NCBI GenBank assembly: GCA_022885665.1
Contig: JAGQDJ010000120.1
Coordinates: 1 to 64,000 of the forward strand
Source: Triops longicaudatus
Lineage: Eukaryota; Arthropoda; Branchiopoda; Notostraca; Triopsidae
Length of the DNA stretch: 64,000 bases
Direction: 5' to 3'
A model generated the notes under the pieces. It saw only the letters and a program-made list of their open reading frames with translations. It had not been told where the DNA came from and ran no database searches. Positions within the stretch are counted from its first letter, which is position 1; each line of letters opens with the position of its first letter. Below are positions 11,501-22,100 of the stretch, in pieces. The translations under genes were made by a program, and so were the position numbers.

Positions 11501-11783
11501 TAGAGATCTCGGCCGTTTTTTGCTTCGCGCTGGATAATGTGTCCTTTAAGTTGGTCGCGTTTTTTAAGCTTTCTTCCGATCGTTGGATTTGTGACGAAGT
11601 TCTCGCTGGAATATAAGTATTTGTTGGTGAACATCCGTTCGCTGAACACGCAGTCAAGGCCGATAATCGCAATGATTGCCCCGTATCCAAATCGCAAGTC
11701 TGTACAGTGAAAGGTTCTTGAAACTAGCTAAAACTTACATACCTTCTACTCACTGAAACTGGGTACGGACACGACTGATCCAT
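8571..11783 (-). CDS. DEG/ENaC (pickpocket-like) sodium channel subunit, gene 1
   Basis: Eight exons, phase-consistent, about 476 residues: 11754-11783, 11400-11699, 10837-11115, 10692-10782, 10134-10339, 9921-10065, 8956-9149 and 8571-8756. Members form trimeric amiloride-sensitive cation channels in the plasma membrane. Seen here: a cytoplasmic N-terminus, TM1 (VVWLAVLVVCACIAFIQ), the post-TM1 YPVVTICN block, a large extracellular domain with paired cysteines (CNCSRQCNEDLFVP), and a pre-TM2/TM2 block GGSLGLFLGASVLTFFEI with the G-x-S selectivity filter as Gly-Ala-Ser. The usual His-Gly before TM1 reads Ile-Pro-Gly. The start exon of 10 codons (MDQSCPYPVS, donor GTGAGT) is the weakest part. 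Introns 3 and 5 are under 80 bp. Its paralogue lies at 14925-19178. Confidence 0.88.
9410..9770. repeat. Degenerate copy of a dispersed ATAACGAAC-type repeat
   Basis: This piece within gene 1 intron 6 has the short phrases shared with 10460-10620, 13870-14130, 38025-38310 and 53520-54260, such as CTCGCTATAAAAAACCT and GTTCGTTACATCCGA. Ends are not defined. It looks like a decayed mobile repeat. Confidence 0.4.
10460..10660. repeat. Second dispersed-repeat copy with T12-G12 run
   Basis: GAATCTCGTTATAAAAAAC, GTTCGTTGTATCAGACAT and CTCCTTATAACGACAC match the dispersed repeat family. It is followed by 12 T then 12 G at 10632-10655, inside gene 1 intron 4. The homopolymer lengths may be unreliable. 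Confidence 0.45.
11177..11270. repeat. 36-bp tandem repeat, about 2.6 copies
   Basis: The unit GGAAAAATTAAATTCGAAAA begins at 11177, 11213 and 11249, giving an exact 36-bp period. It lies in the intron between exons 2 and 3 of DEG/ENaC gene 1. Confidence 0.8.
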
Positions 11784-12996
11784 GGCAAACGGCGTGGGTA
11801 TCCAATAAGGACTACAGTGGTATGGCAAGTCATACTGTGAACTAGTCAAAAATACGTATTCTTAAAAAATAAACGAAGCTACGGCACAGTATATAAGAAA
11901 AAAATGGTTGTCACAACTACTGATTTGGTTACGTTTAACGGAAATCACTGATGACGCATTGTACCTAAAATATCGTCGGGACGAATATTTCCTATGTCGA
12001 GCTTCAACTGGAGCCGGGAATTTACACTGAACTGAATGCGAGCGTTTGAGCTTCATACTCCTTCTTAGTATATCCCTTCACTTCCAAGAGTGAAACTGCG
12101 GCTCGAATCAGCGTAAACGCTGCTTAAGATCGACGAGCACCACTACCCTTCCCTTATCTAAGTGAAACAAGAAACTGCGAGAAAAAAGTGGGCGCGCTTA
12201 TACATAAGAGATGTGCTTCGGCTCCGTGTAGGAGGAAGCGGAGATTTGACTCCGAGATTTTTGCGGTCAACACAGCTCCAAGGGGGACGGAATTTCCCAA
12301 CAAGGATGCTTCAAGCGTTTTCTTGGGTTAGAGTGATAGAGCAACAAATGAAGAGCAACACAAATGCCAAAAAAGACGAATAATTGCGATGCAACGAACT
12401 CGACCGGGATGGGAATGCGAAATTGCCTATGGCATGAAAATACGCAAACTAAAGGAACAGTACGCGACCTTCGGGTTGGAGTGCAAAACCTGCTGGGCAA
12501 ACCTAACCAGACTGGCTTAGAGCGATTTCATGGTAATCATTATTTTTCTTTTTTTTCGGTCTCTTACTTTGTAAGCAAGATATGTAAAACTGAGGTTTTA
12601 CACGCTGTACAACAGGAGTACGCAGCTGATTATCACCCGGGTCTTTTGTAGTTCCAAGGCATGTCGGCACACTGTATGTAAAGACTGGTGATCGTACATT
12701 CACGGGTTCACGATGAGGCTTCAAAGCGGAAGTCATTATCTGGTGTTTGTATCTCAGCAACCAAAGTGCTAGAGAAAAAAAAATATAATTCGTAAACGAC
12801 CCTCAAGTGACTAGGAAAGAGTGGATAAGGGGTGAAGAGGTGGAAGCATGGGGGATAGAGGTAGGCATGGATGAATGAGTTGGTACTCGGCAATGAAGAC
12901 AACGTTTGCATTACGTTTTATCTCGACTGTCTCACACAAATCAACAAGTGAACGCATCCAGTCACTGTAAAAGTTGAAAGCAAGCTACAAAGGACA
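11784..12996. other. Divergent intergenic region between DEG/ENaC gene 1 and COX7A
   Basis: The two genes start outward from this interval, so it should contain both promoters. Short frames near 12160-12650 are not supported as exons: they have no conserved motif and no phase-matching splice partners for either gene. No regulatory site can be named with confidence. Confidence 0.45.
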
Positions 12997-14501
12997 ATGT
13001 TGAGGCTAAACAGAACGCGTATTCAAGTATAGTTCCTATAAGTAAGATATGCAAGAAAAATAAACATGTGTTTTTTGTTGTGGGATAGCAACTTGGTCAG
13101 ACGCTAGGCAAACACAGACCATATGCGACCTCCGGCGTTTCTAACAGCGAAGTGTCTGGCGAGACTCCAAAAGACGTGGAGATCTTGGGAAGCCCGAAAA
13201 AATGGATGAAGCTCAAAGAATTACAAGAGCGTTACCAGGTTAGTGTTTAAGTGTTTGTACATGAAGAAAATTAAGAACCATAATTCTTAAGCCAAGTAAA
13301 CTACTATATTCTAACTGCCCGTAACCTACGTGAATAGCACCTCCATGCTTTAGCTATTCTAGCTAGCAGTAAGAAAACATTAAACTGCTGCCCACAAGTG
13401 TCGTGTTGTTAGAATCGGGGAACGTCTCCATGTTAGTTCATGAAGCCATTGCTTAATAACTTATCTCTTGGGGATTAATCTTTGAATAGCGCAACAATTT
13501 TCGGAATAATGTCTTGCAAACACTAAATATTTTACATTATTTTTTCGGCAGTAGAGTTCTGACTAAGTATACCTACCAGCCTTATTCGAGGTACTTTCCA
13601 AAAACTCCTTTGATAACGATCTATGGATTTTCAGCTGCAGAACATACGCACTTAAGTTGAATTTTTGACCATGATTGCGTCAAAACCGCAGAATCGATTT
13701 AAAGATTTCAGCTCTAAAGATTTTTTTTTTTTTTGCATACATACGAGTAATGCATGATCGATGCACTTCTTTGTTTTTACAAAATTGTCGGAATCGCTGA
13801 CAACAAATTTAAAGATAGTTCCTTGTGTTTCTGATTTTTTTCTAAAAAAATCTCATATTCGCATTTTACGCGAAACAGGTATATAATAGCCTTAAAGCTC
13901 CTGGTTACCTAAGCTCATTATAAGGAACTTATTCTTTAATGAACTGTCGGCTATAATAAAGAGATTTAAAGGTCCTGAGGAATGTAAGTGCACGGAAAAA
14001 GCGTCCGATATAACAAACTTCAAATATATTGAACAGTTTTCCGTGTTCTCAGTAGATTCATTGAACGAAATTCGACTATACTTTAAACTATTTCTAATGA
14101 AACCTGAAGTCAATTTTCAAGTTACCATTTCCCGACAAAACTGAAATTGTAGGAGCTTCTGACAAATTTATTGAAGAGTATTTCCCGAGTGTTTGTGTGA
14201 CTTTGCATAAGACATTAGGATTAAAATTTTATTGTCAAGAACTTACGATCAGTTGATGAACAGTTTTTGCAAAATCGACAAAATTAAGCTGGTTTAACCC
14301 TTAACCTCACTTAGGTATACCGTAGATAGTTATACCTTGAATATTTTTTTTTATTATTTTGTGTAGCGTGATGATGGCATACCTGTCCATTTGAAAGGAG
14401 GACTGATGGATAGAGTTCTTTTGGGTACCACTTGGGTGCTGATTGTAATCGGATTGTACCAAACAGCGCAGTTTGTCTACAAGCTGGGATGGAGGCGTTA
14501 A
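12997..14501 (+). CDS. COX7A: Cytochrome c oxidase subunit 7A, mitochondrial precursor
   Basis: Three exons in phase 0: 12997-13026, 13089-13238 and 14367-14501, about 104 residues. The family is a small single-span inner-membrane subunit of respiratory complex IV. Exon 1 and early exon 2 give a basic, Arg-rich targeting peptide (MLRLNRTRIQ...HRPYATS). Late exon 2 has KWMKLKELQERYQ. Exon 3 has the family signature DDGIPVHLKGGLMDRVLLG, followed by a hydrophobic segment (TTWVLIVIGLYQTAQFVY) and TAA. The exon 2 acceptor could alternatively be 12 bp later (at 13101), dropping four residues. AATAAA lies at 14689. The gene sits between two DEG/ENaC genes on the opposite strand. Confidence 0.88.
13870..14130. 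repeat. Dispersed repeat copy in COX7A intron 2
   Basis: Contains CGGCTATAATAAAGAG, GTCCGATATAACAAACTTC, TTGAACAGTTTTCCGTGTTC and GATTCATTGAACGAAATTC. The same ordered phrases recur at 38025-38310 and 53520-54260. It is probably a decayed DNA transposon or MITE; no clean terminal repeats are visible. Confidence 0.55.
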
Positions 14502-14688
14502 TTGCAATTGCACATTGTTGGTTTATGTAGAATAGAAAACTTCAAGTGTTTCAGCTTTGCGTCTTGTAGTAACTTTCATATACAAGCATAATGGCTTATA
14601 CAGCTATAGAAGCGTCTCTAAACATCCTTTGGGACACAGTAGAAAGACAGCAGCAGGGGGAACTTCGTCACAAATATTGGCTTTGCAA

Positions 14689-14694
14689 AATAAA
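14689..14694 (+). terminator. Polyadenylation signal for COX7A
   Basis: AATAAA 188 bases after the COX7A stop, at the start of an A-rich run. Confidence 0.5.
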
Positions 14695-14855
14695 AAAAAA
14701 ATGAAATAAAATCGCTCCATTGACTGAAAAAAGGATTTGTACACAATGACAGAGTATAGAAACTCATAACTCTCGCTTTTTGCATGTACCATTAACCTAG
14801 CCAGCTGCGCAATCGATTACTACCACCTACAACGGCATTTTTACATGTTTTCGCT

Positions 14856-14857
<2 letters not shown>

Positions 14858-14911
<54 letters not shown>

Positions 14912-14926
14912 NTTTTTTTTTTTTTT
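14858..14926. repeat. 69-base T homopolymer (poly-A on the minus strand) with one N
   Basis: An unbroken T run except for N at 14912. It overlaps the stop codon of DEG/ENaC gene 2 (TAA at 14925-14927), so on the coding strand a long poly-A tract begins within the stop. The N suggests the assembler could not resolve the run length. Confidence 0.9.
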
Positions 14927-17900
14927 ACCGCTTCATGCAGTGTACGTAAACTTTATGCATCGAAACCACCAAGGCAGTAAACATGGCTTCGATAATTTCG
15001 AAAAATGTTAGGACCGATGCACCCAGCAATAGCCCGACGGAACCGCCTATGTCGCATAATAACGGAATTGCCCCGTAATCTATAACTTCCTCTATATCAT
15101 CAAACGTGAGGTCCTTTGCGTTATTCAAAAGAGAAAGACAATAACTCATCGTGAGTGAGACGTAAGTATAGGTCTATACTTGATAAAAGACACGTAGTTT
15201 TCCGAGTCGATTATCCATTTGGGTCGTTTCTGTGTAAGGTACGTAGAGATCTTGATCGCATTGTCGCGTACAGGTACAATTGTTACTCGACCAAGCACCA
15301 TAGAATAATAGTTTGGACACGGTATTGGCCGTTTGTCGGTAACTGTCCGGCGTGTTGCAGTAGTCACCCGGAACTCCTGAAAAAAACATATATAATAAAA
15401 ATGTTATCTTTTTCAAGTAAGTATTGATATAAACATTGCTCGCTGCTTTTATTTATCCTTTAAGTTTTATGTAAGTTTTTATGAAGTTTTAATCACGAAT
15501 TGCTAGATTTCTCTCCCTTTTTTAATACACGTACCTTCCATAAAAGGTAAACGACAAGGTACAATCTTGGCTGCAGCGTCTAAAAAACATTTGGCCACAC
15601 ATTTGGATACACTGTAAGCAGGATCATCAATACAGGGTCGGTTGCGAGTGTCCAGCGTTTGAAACTAAAATGTGTGAAAAAGCGGTCGATTAATTGCAGG
15701 AATGCGTGTGTATCAAGTATAGATTGTACCGAGCGTGTATAAACACGAATATCCTTCCCCCATCCTCGATATAGTGAGCCACCGTGAGTGCGTATGTCAA
15801 TAACAGGAGATTCTTTGACGTCGTGAATAAGTAACTTCCATCCATCGTCATTTTTGTAGGTCACTTTTTCGGTTTCCTCAGTTTTAAGGTACAAATTATT
15901 AAACATACCCGTCAGTGTAACGTACGGATCATCTATCGGCAGATGAAACAAAAATTTTGTTTACTTTATGTGCGATAAAGAATAGTAATTAATAGTAGGT
16001 TACTGTGAAGAAACTAACCAGCGTTAATGAGTGATTACCTAATAACAAAGTAGAACAGACTCCCATGTAAGTGTAAATCCGCTGCCATTTTCCTTTTTGA
16101 TTACATGTTGAATTTCGCCCAAACCAGCACTAAAATAATAAACAGTGTAAGTTCAACAAAGCCTTTTAACAAGCGAAAAAAAGACAGATGAGAAAGCAGG
16201 ATACTCGTCTACTCAGCTTTAAAAAAAATGAACACAATAACATGTTTTCGAGGCCAAATACACCGCACTTATGGAACAAAGAATATGACAGGAATTGCGC
16301 GAGCAACTTTTTTTGGGCACTAACTACGACTGAAAAGTGAAATTTGCATTGTCACTTAGTGTGCGAGGCTTATGCGTAGCGCCACGTAAATCACGGTGCG
16401 ATGTTGGAGACTACTAAACTTTCATTATTTTCCCAGGAAGGAAAAAAATAAGGGACGTAAGTATTCAACAATGAAAGTTTTCTGTCATAATAGCATAAAC
16501 ACCAGTCAAGACTTTACCTAGATAACAATGAAACTTTCACACCACGTAGCTTTTCCGTGGGAGTTACGTTCATAGGGGAACCACCTTTCATTGTTACTAA
16601 ACAGTAGTTACCTCAGTGACAACTTTCTTGGTTAATTACGCAATGTGGGAATTCCTACAACACGAAAGTTCCAGTGTTGTGTATTTCAGTACATGAAACT
16701 TCAAAGCAACTCCTAATTGATCTTTTTTTCTTAGCTGGTCCAATTGAAAAAGTAATTTACAAAATATGTAGTATTGTAAATAATGTAGCTATGTGTAATA
16801 TAAAAACACTGGTGTAGCACTAATAATTGCTTGTTGCGTAAGTAGAGGAGACTGGGATCAGATGTAACTCACTTCGATGTATGAACCCTCCGTGTGTTAC
16901 AATGGTGCAGGGGATAGGTGAAATGTAACACGGATGTTAGAAGGTGTTTCCCGTAAGTTAACTAGCTAATTTATTTGTTGTTATTATTAAACGATAAATT
17001 GTATTATATACACTAGCTACAGGCTGTTACAATTATTAATACAACATTACTGATAAGTTTCTTAAAATCATTAAATTTATGGTTTTTATGTGTAGACTTC
17101 GTACATGCTATTGAAAATTTACAAGAAGAAGCTCAATCATCATTTGAGTCGGTTTTGGATTAATACCACCCAAAAGAATCGTTAGTTTTCATTATGTTCT
17201 TTACAAAGACGTTTCTGTTATAATCGTATTGCAGCATAACTGTGGCTTTTCATGCATCATGTAGAATTACTTTCGGAAAATTCGTGCCAAAGCTTATAAC
17301 CTAATGTGTCACATCTTTCGCTTTACTTGGACACAATTTTTGTGCAGTTTAGACACGATATAGACATGACAATGAAACGAGTAGGATCCACCTTTTCTAA
17401 GAAACGCGGCAAAATCGAAATTTTTTAACTAATTTCTCTTTAAGTTCTTGTTCTTTTCACATAATGTATTATTTACGGAATGTGTCGCGATATTTGCTTT
17501 GTCCGTAATTCGTATAGACCCAAAATACTTCTCACTTAAAGGTTATGATGTTTTACTTTTGGATTCACGTTACAACTGACCTGAGTCTCTTCTAACATGG
17601 ATGGCTCCTGCTTAAGATTTTAAGTTCGAAAACAACGCCTACACTGGAATACAATGTAAAAAGTTCGAAGATAACAATAAAATATTTACAAGTTTCGCGT
17701 ACTTAGCATAAAACTTTTTTTCATTTTTCGTGTAACGTGTTCAGATGTACCTACTTCAGTGATCATTTTGTTGAGGTCATGGGCGGTAAAATCCCACAAT
17801 TCTTTGGCGTTGAAACCTCGGACGCCGACTAGGTCGGGTATGTCCCAGTTCGCGATCTCTTTATCCGTCACTGCGATGCCGTTGTTACGTAACGTTTCGG

Positions 17901-18475
17901 CTTTCTCTTGCTTGAGAATATTCATGGCACTAACATTATTTTCGTTCTTATTGCACAAGGTAAGTACAGGGAACTTCAACGATTCGTTCCTCGTCACGCG
18001 CACGTTGACCGACACTGGCGTAGAAAGGTAATACAACACACGGTCTTGGACCTTTTCACAGTAGATAAGCGAACAATTTTGTTACATTCAGGTCAACGCG
18101 AGATGAAACATTGAAAAAAGCATGTAAACATACCTGGACGACTGAAATAGCAGTACAAATAACGAGAATAATGGACCATATAGCTTTTCTCGACAAGTGA
18201 GCCCTAAACCCGAAAATAGCCTTCATTCCTGGAATGGAAATTTCTGCCATCGTTTTCCGCGCCACGACCAAAGACAACGGTCGTTTATTGCTCGTTGGGC
18301 CATTTTCTGTCTTTTTTCCATCGACCGTTGGTACGGTTTGAACCGTCGTTCGCGTCCCGGATGTCACCACTTGAATTTGCTTTTTACCGTGAATTTGTAC
18401 TTCGTTGATGTCGAGCATCACACGGCGATCCAAGACTTCACCTTTGCTGTGATATCGGCTTTCCATTGCTATATT
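14925..18475 (-). CDS. DEG/ENaC (pickpocket-like) sodium channel subunit, gene 2 (core)
   Basis: Seven exons: 18134-18475 (in-frame ATG at 18464-18466), 17755-18051, 16039-16129, 15730-15932, 15535-15664, 15180-15376 and 14925-15113. From the ATG at 18466 this gives 479 residues. Exon boundaries and phases match gene 1 exactly, including two nearly equal 91-bp exons (CWFGRN...) and the phase-1 junctions. Seen: TM1 (AIWSIILVICTAISVVQ), FPVLTLCN after TM1, cysteine-rich CTCTRQCDQDLYVP, and the GGSVGLLLGASVLTFFEI pore with a Gly-Ala-Ser filter. The His-Gly gating motif again reads Ile-Pro-Gly (AEISIPGMK). Intron 2 is 1.6 kb because it holds a 752-bp transposon. The stop abuts a long poly-A tract. 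Confidence 0.88.
16843..17594. mobile_element. Short inverted-repeat DNA transposon (MITE) in DEG/ENaC gene 2 intron
   Basis: The left end TAGAGGAGACTGGGATCAGA and the right end, read in reverse complement as TAGAAGAGACTCAGGTCAGT, match over 26 bp with about five differences. Both are bounded by TA. TGTAAC/GTTACA motifs recur inside. It has no coding frame. TA flanks and GAGGAGA ends suggest a Tc1/mariner-pogo non-autonomous element related to the one at 41319-43174. Confidence 0.65.
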
Positions 18476-18528
18476 CTAATGCAAATCACACTCGTTATAC
18501 ACGCAAATCTTGTGAATGTAATCGTTAC

Positions 18529-19178
18529 CTCTACTTCTTTGTGACGAGAATTTAGCGCCATTTGTGTGCGCGGATCGCCATCGTAAACCCAAGCATGGGG
18601 AACATGCGAAGGCCTAAAAAATTCAGTGCGGTCTTAATTAGCAACAAACTTGGCAACTTATCACTACCAAACGCCACCTCATCACCCTTGTCTTAATATA
18701 TTAAAAAACTCGGAAATATATGAAAACAAATATGTACCAAGAAAATAAAACAATATAAGAAAACTTCGAAAACATCCAAGAAAAACTAAAATAAAGCAGA
18801 AGAAAAAAATTCAAAAATTGAACGAATAAATATAAAGAAAATACGCGAAAAATGAAAGCAATATAACAATAAGAAAATTTAAAATCATACAAATAGAAAA
18901 AAAAATATAATTCAAAGTAAATGCACGATAATATGTACGAGGGAACATGCACGAAAAAGTCTGCGTCATGCGTCAGATTAAAACAAAAGGTGTGTAAATA
19001 AAGTTAAAGGCAGATTTGTCGTTCCGGTCGTGTCTTGCCTATGTCCTAAGATGACTCCCATTCTGGTGGAGGAAAATTGTCTCTGAGTTGGTGATCGGAA
19101 AGGTTGAGTGTAGTAATATTGGAATTCATCCTGAATGTAGCCCTTATTGGCATAAGGCGTGCTAGAAAACGAGCCCAT
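18529..19178 (-). CDS. Probable extra N-terminal exons of DEG/ENaC gene 2
   Basis: Two upstream exons extend gene 2 in frame. Exon 18529-18613 reads PSHVPHAWVYDGDPRTQ, then MALNSRHKEVE, with donor GAG/GTAACG. A 53-bp intron leads to acceptor TAG at 18476-18478 and continues NIA-MESRYH. Exon 19039-19178 starts at ATG 19178 (MGSFSSTPYANKGYIQDEF...) and ends CATAG followed by GCAAGA. This is a GC-AG intron whose phase 2 matches the next exon. It adds about 78 residues of Ser/Tyr/Gln-rich cytoplasmic sequence, giving about 557 in total. The ATG at 18466 could still be used by a shorter form. Confidence 0.55.
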
Positions 19179-19179
19179 A

Positions 19180-22100
19180 ATGCCATAAGGGGAGCTTTTG
19201 CTTTCGGGGGGAAGCTAGCAATTAGCCACTGCCTGGTTTCGGTTTGGCACACGTAGGCATAGGCTGTCGTTTCAAGCCTAAGGCAATTAATTAACGTTTT
19301 TGATTAACACAACCAAATTAGTACAGTTCAGCTCAACAAGGGCTTCTGGGTAATGTCACACAGAGTGAAATCATTTGGGGCATTTGCTGCGCCAAGAGAC
19401 ACTGTTCACTATCATAGGAACCTGTGTTTCGTCAATGAATTGGCTTGTAATTGGGCTACAGTCGTTGCACACTCCTTCAAGACGGTATGTAACGTATTGT
19501 GCTTTCAAGACAGCGCACTGAACCTGTCACGACGACGTAACTCGTATTTATATCAAGACCCTTCAGTGGCTGACGGCATGAGGAAATGGGGTTTGACGGT
19601 TAATGTTTCTTACATGACACAAATGCGCTACAATAAAACCTACCAATATGAGCACGCATCTTAGTAGAAGAGACCGCCTGTAGTCGGTGACAGGTACTAT
19701 TTTTTGGCGAATTTTTAAGAGACTGCGTCAACTACGCAATACTCGCTGGGAGCTTGTTGTTGCATTTTATTTTAATCGTACTCCATGAGCTAATTGAATA
19801 CTCTTAATTTTTCCTTCGCTCTTTTTTACGTTTTACTTTAATATCTTAAATTACACAAGCACAGGAAGTTACAACTTACTACTCCAGAAAAGAATTTTCT
19901 GCCATATTGGCGGATTTAGCGACGCTATCTTGTGTTTTGAAATCGTATTCCAACTAACATTTCAGATGGTGGTAAATTTTGTAACTACGACACTGACACG
20001 GTTACATCATCCCTTATCAAGGATACTTAATAATATATCTAGAATATAACCACAGTATTAGTACGTTTAAATAAATATCTTGTCTATATTTGCAGAAATA
20101 AATAATCCACTTGAGATCAATTTCTAGTGAGTTTTAGATCGAAGCTTGGCAGAAATTTGGTTACTTGACAAGTTTTGCCGGTTTGACTTCGCTTATTGGA
20201 TTATTTATATTGTGGGAATAGTACTTAAGACATTAAGCACTGTCATCATGAACTTTGATATAAGAATATAACGTATGTAGTTAAATTTGCTGCGCAAATT
20301 CAGAGAGTGCATTACCATTCAAATAAAATATTCAAAGCCTTTTTCCTTCACCCGTCTTTGCAACTCCTGGAGTTTATATGTGGCAAAGCCACAAACTGCT
20401 CAATGTTTATCTTTTCTGAGCCGTAAAGAAAAAGTAGCGAACTGGACGCTTTTTCGTTTTTATATACGTTTGGCTCGGTTTTTAGTTTTGTAGTTTGATT
20501 TTTCTAACGTTCTTGCAATTCGGTTGTTCTTGCCTAGATCACTGAATATCATACAAGGGGACGTCCTGAATTTTCGTGGCTGATCCCATTAGCGGATAAG
20601 TATAACTTATGAATTCCTTAGTATTCACCGTACTAAGTGCTGCTTATGGAATTCTAGAAGATTCGTCAAGGATTACTTTCTGTGGCAATGGTTTCTTCTC
20701 GTGTTGATTTGGACTCTCGTGTTTAGTTGCTTACTCTTTCAGTGTTTCCTTTGTTATCATCTGCAGAGGAAAAAGTCTCGAAAACAAAAAGTTCTTCTCG
20801 TAAAGTTTCCGTGACCTGCGTACAGTTACCGACATCACTGTCGCAAAACCAACCAATTTGTTAGCACTTTGTCAAGTGAACACAGCACAGCGCCAAGTAA
20901 GTGAAGTGTTTATTTATTTTTTTTTTTGCCCGATTACTTTATTATAAGCAACACTCCTTAATATAGAAGACACTTCTCCCTGAAGGGCTGCTTAATTCCC
21001 GCATCGTGGCTATTGACTAGTAGTATTGGCTTCCGATAGCGAGCACAAAGCTTTCTTTTTTAGCCACTGACAGTAAAACGTCATGCAAACTGTATACTGT
21101 CACTGTACTGTAGCTTACTTAGGAATGTAACTGACGGCTACGTAACTAATCAACGAACTAGTTGGACGTTTTCAGAACTTGGTAAAACAGAGTGACAAGG
21201 GCACCTAAACTCACAGCACAAGGCAAAGTTTACATTTCATGCAAACTTGCTCGGCTTTATCGTTCAACTCCAACTATTCTGACGTAAAACCGTGTGCGTA
21301 TCTAAAACTCTGCCTCTTGAATAATAAGCGATGTCGCTATGGTTTGGTTAGCTCGCGCCTGGCTGTAACAACAAGCCAGGGTTTGTATTATTTTAACGGC
21401 ATCGCACCAAATTTGCACATGGTTCAGAACTTTCTTCGTCTCGACGCCAGAAAAATAATTTCACAGTAATTGTTATTTTTTTAATACTTTTCACTATACG
21501 TCAGATTTGGTTCAACATTAACTGTCGTTTTAAAAAAAGTTCTAAAATTACCTCACAAATGCCGGAACTTTGGCTGCTACCAACTGCCGACAAAATGCTC
21601 CACAATCATTGATGCGCTTCCGATCCCCTCTTGAAGTAGACTGCTCTATTTCCCTAGTAATGTCGATTTTTTTCGTGGACAGAGGCAAGGCGCAACAGAA
21701 GCGTAAAACAACAAATCAATTGGCAAATATTGTCACAATATATCTGTTTAACGTTTTCCAGTTCCCTCACCGTTATTATCGCCCGCTAGGACATGTTTTT
21801 CTAGTTAATCCCCCAGAAAAGCCAATGAAACACTATTTCGTGTCGCTTTCCTTCTTAACGCGATGTTTTGCTCAGTTTCTTTGGCGAACTGCTATAACTC
21901 ACTAGAAAAGCACATAAATGGAAACAACCTGTGTGTATGACGCAGTAATCCAGTTCGGGTGATTTGACCACAAGGGGGAGCTTTTTGACGACTACTCTAA
22001 AAAGGCATGTTTTAACACCCGGCCCAGCCCTCTTAAATTTACTGCCGTATAAAACAGCCACGTATAGGAACACACATCTCTCAACGTACAGTTTTGACTG

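Noticed and set aside
12162..12651. Frames that look like extra exons between DEG/ENaC gene 1 and COX7A (for example KIRKLKEQYATFGLECKTCW)
   Set aside because: No phase-compatible donor or acceptor connects them to either gene, and the frame breaks within 40 residues.
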